Shown one piece after another: positions 1 to 6,922 of a stretch of 64,000 bases of DNA. The DNA comes from Streptomyces sp. NBC_00425. GTDB lineage: Bacteria > Actinomycetota > Actinomycetes > Streptomycetales > Streptomycetaceae. The stretch's first letter is position 1. Every line of letters begins with the position of its first letter. The DNA lies in contig NZ_CP107928.1 in NCBI RefSeq assembly GCF_036030735.1, forward strand, positions 9,610,001 through 9,674,000, in the 5' to 3' direction. A program made the translations under genes and the position numbers. Below the pieces are notes generated by a model. It was given only the letters and a program-made list of their open reading frames with translations. It was not told where the DNA came from and searched no databases.

Positions 1-886
1 AGTGGGCGGCGGCGCGCGCCGACTCCACCTCCAGCAGGACGTCGGCCAGCAGGTGCTTGACGGCCTGGAAGGAACCGATGGGCCGCCCGAACTGGTGGCG
101 CACCTTGGCGTACTCCACCGCCATGTCGAGCGCGCGGGAGGCCACCCCGACCTGCTCGGCGGCCAGCGCCACCGCGGCCCGGTCGAGCACCTCCGAGACC
201 AGGTCCCAGCCGTCGCCGTGCGTACGCAGCCGGGTCGCCGGTACGTCCTGGTAGTCGAGGCGGGCCTGGCGTCGCGTCGGGTCCATCGTGGGCAGCGGCG
301 CACGGGTCAGGCCGGCCGCGTCGCCCTCCACGCAGAACACCCCGATGCCGTCGCCGATGCCGTCGCCGGTGCGGGCGACGGTGAGGACGACATCGGCGGA
401 GGCACCGTCCAGGACGAACATCTTGTGCCCGGTGAGCAGCCAACTCCCTTTGCTCTCACGGGCATTGAGCCTGACCCCTGCCGGGTCCCAGCGTGCGGAG
501 CCCTCGGTCAGGGCGAGTGTCCCGACGAGTTCACCGGAGGCCAGGCCCGGCAAGAGGCGCTTGCGGGCGTCCTCGTCGGCGCAGCGCAGCAGCGTGGTCG
601 TCGCCAGCACGGCCGAGGACAGGAACGGCGCACACACCAACGCGCGGCCCATCTCCTCCATCACCACGCCCACTTCGACCGGCCCGCACCCGGCGCCCCC
701 GTACTCCTCGGGGACCGCCAGGCCCTGCAGCCCGAGCTCCCTCCCCATCCGGAGCCACAGCGCCCGGTCGAAGCCCTCGGGTGTCTCCATCAGGCGACGC
801 GTCTCGCTCTCGGGTGAGGTGCGGGCCAGGAACGCCCTTACGGTGCGCCCCAGTTCCTCCTGCTCCTCGCTGAACGCGAAGTCCAT
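1..886 (-). CDS. acyl-CoA dehydrogenase (3' end outside window)
   Basis: Flavin-dependent alpha,beta-dehydrogenation of an acyl-CoA. The first 295 residues are present; the C-terminus lies beyond base 1. The N-terminus MDFAFSEEQEEL is typical of FadE-like proteins, and the motif RHQFGRPIGSFQAVKH near residue 265-280 is the conserved helix of the C-terminal dehydrogenase domain. The ATG at 886 is preceded by GAGAGGG about 7 bases away. It follows the crotonase gene at 907-1746 by 20 bp on the same strand, so the two are co-transcribed. It is closely similar to the dehydrogenase at 5778-6902 (shared YGG, LLRCADE and TLALTE segments), suggesting paralogues for successive steps or partners in a two-subunit enzyme. 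Substrate unknown. Confidence 0.9.
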   Translation of the reverse strand, partial: MDFAFSEEQEELGRTVRAFLARTSPESETRRLMETPEGFDRALWLRMGRELGLQGLAVPEEYGGAGCGPVEVGVVMEEMGRALVCAPFLSSAVLATTTLLRCADEDARKRLLPGLASGELVGTLALTEGSARWDPAGVRLNARESKGSWLLTGHKMFVLDGASADVVLTVARTGDGIGDGIGVFCVEGDAAGLTRAPLPTMDPTRRQARLDYQDVPATRLRTHGDGWDLVSEVLDRAAVALAAEQVGVASRALDMAVEYAKVRHQFGRPIGSFQAVKHLLADVLLEVESARAAAH

Positions 887-906
887 GTCTCAGCCCTCTC
901 CGGGTC

Positions 907-1746
907 TCAGCCGTCTCCGGCGGTCCGGCGACGGGCGCGGGACGCGATGATCTTCTCGACGACGGCGATGTGGTCCGGCGAGTGCATGGTCTCCCGCTCG
1001 GCGAGCAGGGCGGGTTCGAGCACGGTGGCGAGCGCCTGCTCCAGGTGCAGGTTCACCGCGCGCTTGGTCTCGCGCAGCGCCTGTGCGGGTAGGGCGGCCA
1101 GCCGTCCGGCGAGGTCCATGGCCTCGTCCAGGAGCTTGTCCTTGGGCACGGCGAGGTTGGCGATGCCCAGCCGGACCGCCTCTTCGGCGCTCACCCGGTC
1201 GCCGAGGAACAGCAGTTCCTTCGCGCGGGTCAGACCGACCAGCAACGGCAGGACGAGAGCACCGCCGTCACCGGCGACGAGCCCGACCTGGACGTGCGGG
1301 TCGGCGAGATGGGCATCGTCGGCGATCAGGACGAGGTCGCTCAGCAGAGCCAGGCTGCATCCCAGGCCCACCGCGGGCCCGTTGACGGCCGCGATCACCG
1401 GCAGCGGGCAGCGCACCATGCCGGTGATGATCCGCCGCGCCTCGTCCACGTTGCGTTCGCGGAAGGCGCGGTCGTGCTGCACCCGGGTCATGATGTCGAA
1501 GTCGCCCCCGGCGCTGAACGCCCGGCCGCGCCCGGTGAGGACGACCACCCGGGCCTCCGGGTCGGCGGCGAGGGAATCCCAGAGGGACGCGAGCGCGGAG
1601 TGCAGCTCCTCGCTCATCGAGTTGAGCTGGTCGGGCCGGTTCAGCTCGATGAGCCGGATCGGGCCGACAGCCGTCACCACCAGGTCGGTCATCTCCACCG
1701 CCATCAGTTCATCCATCAGCTCATCCATCAGCCAGGAACGAATCAT
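907..1746 (-). CDS. enoyl-CoA hydratase/isomerase family protein
   Basis: Crotonase-fold protein, at most 279 aa, acting on an enoyl-CoA intermediate. Visible signatures are the first oxyanion-hole segment [12 protein letters not shown] and the second, AAVNGPAVGLGCSLAL. The two catalytic Glu positions of classical hydratases are occupied by His and Asp (ADPHVQVGLVAGDGG), a variant shared with the paralogue at 4847-5668, so isomerase or another crotonase reaction is possible. The start is uncertain. The reading frame opens with five candidate ATGs inside a 12-bp direct repeat encoding MDEL twice, and family alignment favours MTDLVV at 1692. No convincing ribosome site precedes any of them. An AT-rich putative operator lies just upstream at 1755-1768. 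Confidence 0.9.
   Translation of the reverse strand: MIRSWLMDELMDELMAVEMTDLVVTAVGPIRLIELNRPDQLNSMSEELHSALASLWDSLAADPEARVVVLTGRGRAFSAGGDFDIMTRVQHDRAFRERNVDEARRIITGMVRCPLPVIAAVNGPAVGLGCSLALLSDLVLIADDAHLADPHVQVGLVAGDGGALVLPLLVGLTRAKELLFLGDRVSAEEAVRLGIANLAVPKDKLLDEAMDLAGRLAALPAQALRETKRAVNLHLEQALATVLEPALLAERETMHSPDHIAVVEKIIASRARRRTAGDG
1701..1734 (-). repeat. 12-bp tandem repeat at a gene start
   Basis: Read on the minus strand, ATGGATGAGCTG is followed by ATGGATGAACTG and a third ATGG. It gives several in-frame ATG codons at the 5' end of the crotonase gene at 907-1746. The unit is a multiple of three, so expansion would only lengthen the N-terminus. Confidence 0.75.
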
Positions 1747-1754
1747 TAGAGTTG

Positions 1755-1768
1755 AATGCTATAACTAA
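1755..1768 (-). promoter_or_regulatory. putative operator O1
   Basis: AT-rich site in the divergent gap between the crotonase genes at 907-1746 and 1813-2706. On the minus strand it reads TTAGTTATAGCATT, matching about 8 of the 12 fixed positions of the island motif ATAGnTAnATGAAT. The adjoining CATTCAACT stretch recurs at 2880-2893. Assignment to the FadR-type regulator at 16957-17760 is inference. Confidence 0.45.
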
Positions 1769-1812
1769 TTAAGCTTTCTGGAAACGGCTCGGCGGAGTGA
1801 CGGAGGACGCGT

Positions 1813-2706
1813 ATGCCGGAGCAGGAGTACGACACCGTGCGGACCCAGGTGGCGGACGGGATCCTCACCGTCACCCTCGATCGGCCCGAGAAGCTCAATG
1901 CATTCAATCCCCAGATGATGGCCGACCTGCTCGACGTCCTGGACGCGGCCGACGCCGACGACGAGATCCGGGTGATCGTGGTGACCGGCGCCGGGCGCGG
2001 CTTCTGTGCGGGCGCAGACGTCAGCTCCGGCGGCTCCTCCTTCGACCACCGCAAGGCGGGCGCCTGGCACCGGGACACCGGCGGCCGGGTCGCCCTGCGG
2101 ATCTTCTCCAGCACCAAGCCGGTGATCGCGGCGATCAACGGCCCGGCAGCAGGGGTCGGGGCCAGCATGACCCTGCCCATGGACGTCCGTCTGGCATCGA
2201 CCTCGGCGAAGTTCGGCTTCGTCTTCGCCCGCCGCGGCATCGTGCCGGAATCGGCGGCGAGCTGGTTTCTGCCCCGGGCCGTCGGCATGCAGCGGGCCAT
2301 GGAGTGGGTGGCCACGGGCCGCGTCTTCGGCCCCGACGAGGCACTCGCGGCCGGGCTGGTCCGCTCCGTGCACCCGCCGGAGGAACTGCTGCCGGCGGCG
2401 TACGCACTCGCCCGGGAGATCGCCGACAACACCTCCGCGATCTCCGTCGCCCTGTCCCGCCAGATGATGTGGCGGATGCTGGGCGAACCCCACCCGATGG
2501 CCGCCCACCGGCTCGACTCCCGGATCATGAGCCAGATCGGCGGCGGCCCGGACCCGGTGGAGGGCGTCCAGTCGTTCCTCGCCAAACGGCCGCCCACCTT
2601 CCCGGGCCGGGTCAGCAAGGACATGCCACCCCTGTATCCCTGGTGGCAGGAGGAGGAGTTCCGTCCTCTGGAGGAGCGGGCACCGGCATCGGAGGGCCAC
2701 GGCTGA
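1813..2706 (+). CDS. enoyl-CoA hydratase/isomerase family protein
   Basis: Crotonase of 297 aa, slightly longer than usual because of a C-terminal tail (PLYPWWQEEEF). The oxyanion-hole segments are GAGRGFCAGADV and AINGPAAGVGASMTL. RRGIVPESAASW keeps a Glu at the second catalytic position, so hydration or isomerisation of an enoyl-CoA is plausible. ATG 1813 is preceded by GGAGG within GTGACGGAGGACGCGT. It is divergent from the minus-strand crotonase with an AT-rich operator between them. The C-terminal motif EGVQSFLAKRPPTFPGR is typical of this subfamily and recurs in the paralogues at 11261 and 17939. It appears to be monocistronic, followed by a 218-bp gap. Confidence 0.93.
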   Translation: MPEQEYDTVRTQVADGILTVTLDRPEKLNAFNPQMMADLLDVLDAADADDEIRVIVVTGAGRGFCAGADVSSGGSSFDHRKAGAWHRDTGGRVALRIFSSTKPVIAAINGPAAGVGASMTLPMDVRLASTSAKFGFVFARRGIVPESAASWFLPRAVGMQRAMEWVATGRVFGPDEALAAGLVRSVHPPEELLPAAYALAREIADNTSAISVALSRQMMWRMLGEPHPMAAHRLDSRIMSQIGGGPDPVEGVQSFLAKRPPTFPGRVSKDMPPLYPWWQEEEFRPLEERAPASEGHG

Positions 2707-2879
2707 CGACGTTCGACCGCATCAGGCATTCCGATCGTGGGTGCGGCGTCCCGGCCGCCGCCCTCGATCAGCGGCACAGGCGGGGACACCATGCCCCGGA
2801 CGGGGGCTGATCCCGTATCGCGAGATCCGGCCGAAACATTGTCGTGGTGTGTTTGACCTGTTAGCGTCCGGTCGGCGGA

Positions 2880-2893
2880 CATTCAGTTGAATG
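2880..2893 (+). promoter_or_regulatory. putative operator O2 (palindrome)
   Basis: CATTCAGTTGAATG has perfect 6-bp arms (CATTCA/TGAATG) around a 2-bp centre, 32 bp before the start codon of the GH1-like gene at 2925. The AGTTGAATGC segment is also found beside operator O1. This is a weaker match to the island motif than most sites. Confidence 0.4.
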
Positions 2894-2924
2894 CGCTAAA
2901 CCATTCACCGCCTGGACGGTAACC

Positions 2925-4340
2925 ATGAGCGATGGTTTCCTGCATGAATCCCTTCGCTGTGTCGACTGGGGAGTCGCCACGGCGGACACCATCGCGGCGC
3001 CTCTGCCGCCCCTTTCGGAACGCGGCGGGCACTTCCGGCAGTGGACCGACGACCTCAAGCAGCTGACGGGTGTCGTCGCGGACACCCACCGCATGGTCGC
3101 GGGATGGCCGCAGCTCCAGCCCGACGGCCCCGGCAGCTGGAACCGGGACGCCCTGGACCGCTGTGACCGCGCGCTCGACGCACTGCTCGCGCACGGCAGC
3201 CGACCCGCCCTCACCCTGCTCGACCGCTCACTTCCGGCGTGGCTGGACGACGCCGGCGGCTGGCTCGCCCGCGAAACCGCCGAGCACTTCGCCGCCTACG
3301 CCGCCGATCTGGGCCGCCGGTTCGGCGACCGCGTGGAACGCTGGATCACCTCCACCGACCTCGCCGGCCCCACGCTCGCGGACCACGTGGCCGGAATGTA
3401 CCCCCCGGGCCGGGGTGCGGGCCGGGCCGGACTGCCCGCGGTCCACCACATCCTGCTGGCCAACGGGCTCGCCACCCAGGCCCTCAGGGCCACTGGGACG
3501 CGAGGCCGGATCGGCACCACGGTCACCCTCGTGGGCGGCTACCCGGCCACCGAGGACCCCTACGACCGTCTCGCCCTGGAGCGCCTGGAGAGCTGGACCA
3601 ACCGACTCTTCCTCGACCCCCTGCTGCTCGGCGAGCACATGGTGACCGAAGACGGCGACTCACCGGTCGAGGACACCGGCTGCGTGCGCCCCGGCGACCT
3701 GGAGACCATCACCGCCGAGCAGGACCTGCTGGGCCTGTCCTGGCACACCCCGTTCCGGGTCACCGCGCCGGAGAACCTGCCCCGCGTGTTGCCGACGAGA
3801 ACCTGCCAGAGCGCCCTCAACGAGGTGAACCGCCTGCTCGTGGGCCTGGGCTTCGCGATCGTCCCGTTCGACGACGTGGAGACCACCGCCTACGGCTGGC
3901 CGATCATCCCCGAAGGGCTCGCCGACGCCGTCGCCGGCCTCTACGAGCTCTACGGCGACGTGCTGCCGCCGCTGTCCGTCATCGACAACGGCATGGGCGA
4001 CCTGGACCTCGTCGACGCCATGGGACACAGCGACGACGACCGGCGCCGGGCCCTGCTGCGCGCCCGGCTCTCCTGGCTGGCCGGACTCACCGCGGCCGGT
4101 GTGCAGGTGTGCGGCTACGAGTACTGGTCGGTCCTGGACAACCTGGAGGCCAAGTTCCGCTACACCCGCCTGTACGCGATGGCGGTCCCGGACCACGAGG
4201 CCCCGCCGCGTCCCTCGATCCCTTCCGACTGGCTGCACCACGGCGCCTTCGCGGACGCCGCCGTACCCGAAGCGGGGCGGCCCGCCGGTCTGAGCCTGGT
4301 GCCGGCCCCGTCCCGGGCTCAGGATGCCGGAGCCTCGTAG
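2925..4340 (+). CDS. glycoside hydrolase family 1-like protein lacking both catalytic glutamates
   Basis: Protein of 471 aa with the whole GH1 barrel recognisable: VDWGVATA (15-20, normally FxWGVATAS), GGWLARETAEHFAAYAADLGRRFGDRVERW (family signature, about 111-140), GYEYWSVLDNLE (398-409) and FRYTRLY. The acid/base motif W-x-T-x-NEP reads WITSTDL, giving Asp145 for Glu. The nucleophile motif TENG reads IDNG, giving Asp354 for Glu. The HWDLP substrate-binding motif reads LDRSLP. It is therefore unlikely to be a normal retaining beta-glycosidase; a binding or repurposed role is more likely. It is alone on its strand and overlaps the 3' end of the convergent MaoC gene by 22 bp. The start ATG 2925 is chosen by fit to the GH1 N-terminus; the ribosome site is weak. 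Confidence 0.85.
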   Translation: MSDGFLHESLRCVDWGVATADTIAAPLPPLSERGGHFRQWTDDLKQLTGVVADTHRMVAGWPQLQPDGPGSWNRDALDRCDRALDALLAHGSRPALTLLDRSLPAWLDDAGGWLARETAEHFAAYAADLGRRFGDRVERWITSTDLAGPTLADHVAGMYPPGRGAGRAGLPAVHHILLANGLATQALRATGTRGRIGTTVTLVGGYPATEDPYDRLALERLESWTNRLFLDPLLLGEHMVTEDGDSPVEDTGCVRPGDLETITAEQDLLGLSWHTPFRVTAPENLPRVLPTRTCQSALNEVNRLLVGLGFAIVPFDDVETTAYGWPIIPEGLADAVAGLYELYGDVLPPLSVIDNGMGDLDLVDAMGHSDDDRRRALLRARLSWLAGLTAAGVQVCGYEYWSVLDNLEAKFRYTRLYAMAVPDHEAPPRPSIPSDWLHHGAFADAAVPEAGRPAGLSLVPAPSRAQDAGAS

Positions 4341-4819
4341 TCCCTGCCGCGGATCAGTCGCACCGGCGTGTAGACGAGGACGTTCTCGTCCCGCTGGTTG
4401 CGTACGGTGATCCGGCTGGTCACCACGCCCCGGCCGGGCTTGCTGGAGGGCCGGCAGTCCGTGGTCTCCACGACGGCGTGCACGGTATCGCCGACGTACA
4501 CGGGACCGTGCACGGTGAGCTCCATGTGCAGGAAGGCGAGGCCCGTGCCGTGCAGCACGTTCGTCTGGAGGACGAGGCCTTCGGCGATGCAGTACGTCAG
4601 TCCCCCCGGGACGAGTCGCCCCGTGTAGCCGCCGTCCGCGGCGTGCGAGGCGTCCCAGAAGAGGGGTTCGGTGAAGCCGCCCCAGGTGACGAAGTTGACC
4701 AGATCGGTCTCCGTGATGGTGCGGCGGGCGGTCCGGAAGATCTGCCCGACCGGCATCTCCTCGTAGGTCAGCCCCTTGACCAGAAGGGGGACTTCGGTGC
4801 TGGTCTGCTGTGGTGCCAT
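4319..4819 (-). CDS. MaoC-like hot-dog protein, catalytic Asp/His absent
   Basis: Protein of 166 aa with the MaoC/hydratase-2 hot-dog fold: EMPVGQIFRTARRTITETDLVNFV at the N-terminus and VHGPVYVGDTVHAVVETTDCRPSSKPGRGVV in the second half. Active R-hydratases carry G-D-x-N-P-L-H. Here the equivalent is G-F-T-E-P-L-F (48-54), so the catalytic Asp and His positions are both Phe (49 and 54). It may be a non-catalytic partner or bind a CoA ester without hydrating it. It is the second gene of a minus-strand operon, 27 bp behind the crotonase gene at 4847-5668, and overlaps the convergent GH1-like gene at its 3' end. Confidence 0.85.
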   Translation of the reverse strand: MAPQQTSTEVPLLVKGLTYEEMPVGQIFRTARRTITETDLVNFVTWGGFTEPLFWDASHAADGGYTGRLVPGGLTYCIAEGLVLQTNVLHGTGLAFLHMELTVHGPVYVGDTVHAVVETTDCRPSSKPGRGVVTSRITVRNQRDENVLVYTPVRLIRGRDYEAPAS

Positions 4820-4846
4820 GGTCGATCGGTTCCTCTCGTACGGTGG

Positions 4847-5668
4847 TCACAGGTCGAGCGGGTGCTTGCCGCCGATGCCCTCGAAGTCAGCGGGCCGCTT
4901 CTCGCGGTGCGCGGCGAGCCCCTCGACGACCTCGTGCCCGCCGAACCCGAAGAACTCCAGCCCGAGCGAGGCCTCGAAGATCGGCTGCGCGGTGCGGTAC
5001 CAGTGGTTGAGGGACCGTTTGGTCCAGCTGATCGCGCTGGCCGGCCCGGCCGCCAGGGCGGTCGCCACCCGCAGGGCCTCGGTGTGCACGTCGGCGTCGT
5101 CCACGCACTTCGACACCAGCCCGATCCGCTCGGCCTCCTCGCCGGTGAGCGTCTCGCAGGTGAGGAGGTAGTACTTGGCCTTGGCCATGCCGCACAGCAA
5201 GGGCCAGCAGATGGCGGCATGGTCACCGGCCGCTACACCGAGCCGCGTATGCCCGTCGACGATCTTCGCCGTGCGGGCGACGACGGAGATGTCCGCCAGC
5301 ATGCCGATGACGAGACCCGCCCCGACCGCCGGCCCGTGGATCGCGGACACCACCGGCTTGGCGCAGTTGAGCACGCCGTAGACCATGTCGCGCGCCTCCC
5401 GCATCACCCGGGCGCGCACCGCGTAGTCCTCGGTCATGGCCTCGATGGAGTCGAAGGTCCCGCCCGCCGAGAACGCCCGGCCCGCCCCCTGGACGAGCAC
5501 CGCGCGGGTCCCCTGGTCCCGGTCCACGACGGACCAGACGTCGGCGAGCTCGCCGTGCATCCGCGGATCCACGGCATTGAGGTTCGGCGCGTCGAGCACG
5601 ATCCGCAGCACGCCGGGCGCGGGCCGCTCGAAGGTCAGGCTCGTGAACGGGGCGTAGGGATCGGTCAC
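4847..5668 (-). CDS. enoyl-CoA hydratase/isomerase family protein
   Basis: Crotonase of 273 aa. Oxyanion-hole segments are [12 protein letters not shown] and [15 protein letters not shown]. The catalytic-Glu region reads [15 protein letters not shown], without the two glutamates, like the paralogue at 907-1746, and HPLDL closes the protein. A reaction other than simple hydration, for example isomerisation or ring or chain cleavage, is possible. The gene leads an operon with the MaoC-like gene. Its upstream region shares a 32-bp pattern (TATTCAGT, 7 bases, CTATAATTATCTAACTG) with the amidohydrolase gene at 15665-16846, so the two are probably controlled together. Confidence 0.92.
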   Translation of the reverse strand: MTDPYAPFTSLTFERPAPGVLRIVLDAPNLNAVDPRMHGELADVWSVVDRDQGTRAVLVQGAGRAFSAGGTFDSIEAMTEDYAVRARVMREARDMVYGVLNCAKPVVSAIHGPAVGAGLVIGMLADISVVARTAKIVDGHTRLGVAAGDHAAICWPLLCGMAKAKYYLLTCETLTGEEAERIGLVSKCVDDADVHTEALRVATALAAGPASAISWTKRSLNHWYRTAQPIFEASLGLEFFGFGGHEVVEGLAAHREKRPADFEGIGGKHPLDL

Positions 5669-5683
5669 GTCGCGCTCCTGGTG

Positions 5684-5716
5684 TATTCAGTGTGGATACT
5701 ATAATTATCTAACTGT
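5684..5716 (-). promoter_or_regulatory. putative operator O3, bipartite
   Basis: TATTCAGT (5684-5691) and CTATAATTATCTAACTG (5699-5715) are separated by 7 bases. Exactly the same two blocks with the same spacing occur at 16872-16903. On the minus strand the core ACAGTTAGATAATT (5703-5716) matches 9 of 12 fixed positions of ATAGnTAnATGAAT. The site lies between the divergent genes at 5668 and 5778. Confidence 0.6.
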
Positions 5717-5777
5717 ATCGAAGGGTGGGCGGCAAGCAGGCCGCACGGGACGTTGCACGGAGGACGGGAAGTTCGGG

Positions 5778-6902
5778 ATGGATCTCACCTTCAGCGAGGA
5801 ACAGGACGAACTGCGCAAGGTCGTCCGCTCGTTCCTCGCCAGGCACTCCGACGAGGCGAACGTGCGCCGCCTGGCCGCCGATCTCCAGGGGCACGACCCC
5901 GTCGTCTGGCGGCGGATGGCCGGCGAACTCGGCCTCCAGGGGCTCGCCGTCCCGGAGGAGTACGGCGGCTCGGGCTTCGGCTACGTCGATCTCGGCATCG
6001 TCTTCGAGGAGGCGGGCCGCGCGCTGCTCGGCGGGCCGTACTTCGCCACCGTCGCCCTGGCCGCCGAGGCCCTGTTGCGCTGTGCCGACGAGCAGGCGCG
6101 GCATGACTTCCTGCCGGGCATCGCGTCCGGCGGGACGGTGGCCACGCTGGCGCTCACCGAGGAAGGCGGCCGCTGGGACGAGCAGGGCATCGGGCTCACC
6201 GCCGCCTACGACGAGACAGGCGGCTGGCGGCTGAACGGCGTGAAGACGTACGTCCCGGACGGACACCTCGCCGACCTGCTCCTGGTCGCCGCCCGCACCC
6301 CCTCGGGCACAAGCCTCTTGGCCGTCGAGACCGCCGACGCACCAGGCCTCGCCCGCACCCCCCTCCCCACCCTCGACCAGACCCGCAAACAGGCCCGGGT
6401 CGAGTTCACGGACACCCCCGCCCGCCTCCTGGGCCCCGAGGGCACGGCGTGGCCCGCCCTGGAGCGCACCCTCGCCACCGCCGCCGTACTCCTGGCCGCC
6501 GAACAGGTCGGAGGAGCCGCGGCCGCACTGGACGCCGCCGTCGAGTACGCCAAGATCCGCGAGCAGTACGGCCGGCCCATCGGCTCGTTCCAGGGAATCA
6601 AGCACAAGTGCGCCGACATGCTCATGGAGATCGAGTCCGCCCGCTCGGCCGCGTACGGCGGGCTGTGGGCACTGGACGCGGGCGGCGACACGGAGATCGC
6701 CATCGCCGCCGCCCTCGCCCAGGCGTTCTGCTCGGAGGCGTTTACCAAGGTCGCCGCCGACAACATCCAGGTCCACGGCGGCATCGGCTTCACCTGGGAG
6801 CACCCCGCGCACCTGTACTTCAAGCGGGCCAAGAGCTCCGAGGTACTGCTCGGCACACCGTCGTACCACCGGGAACTCCTCGCCACCCGGCTCGGCATCT
6901 GA
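5778..6902 (+). CDS. acyl-CoA dehydrogenase
   Basis: Complete 374-aa FAD-dependent acyl-CoA dehydrogenase. It has the N-terminal helical domain (MDLTFSEEQDELRKVVRSF), a beta-domain with LALTEEGG, and the C-terminal domain with YGRPIGSFQGIKH (about 270-282). Near the C-terminus VHGGIGFTWEHPAHLYFKRAK carries the usual catalytic Glu of this FadE subgroup. It is the first gene of a four-gene operon with a second dehydrogenase 20 bp downstream. Adjacent dehydrogenase pairs in actinomycete steroid and fatty-acid catabolism often form alpha2beta2 enzymes, so heteromer formation with the next gene is a reasonable inference. ATG 5778 is preceded by GGAGGACGGGAAGTTCGGG. Confidence 0.95.
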   Translation: MDLTFSEEQDELRKVVRSFLARHSDEANVRRLAADLQGHDPVVWRRMAGELGLQGLAVPEEYGGSGFGYVDLGIVFEEAGRALLGGPYFATVALAAEALLRCADEQARHDFLPGIASGGTVATLALTEEGGRWDEQGIGLTAAYDETGGWRLNGVKTYVPDGHLADLLLVAARTPSGTSLLAVETADAPGLARTPLPTLDQTRKQARVEFTDTPARLLGPEGTAWPALERTLATAAVLLAAEQVGGAAAALDAAVEYAKIREQYGRPIGSFQGIKHKCADMLMEIESARSAAYGGLWALDAGGDTEIAIAAALAQAFCSEAFTKVAADNIQVHGGIGFTWEHPAHLYFKRAKSSEVLLGTPSYHRELLATRLGI

Positions 6903-6922
6903 GACCTCAGGGAGAAGCTGAC

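Noticed and set aside
3239..5704. 821-codon open frame on the plus strand
   Set aside because: It is the GC-rich shadow of the GH1-like, MaoC and crotonase genes. It is Arg/Pro/Gly-rich with no family motif, while the overlapped frames carry clear domains.
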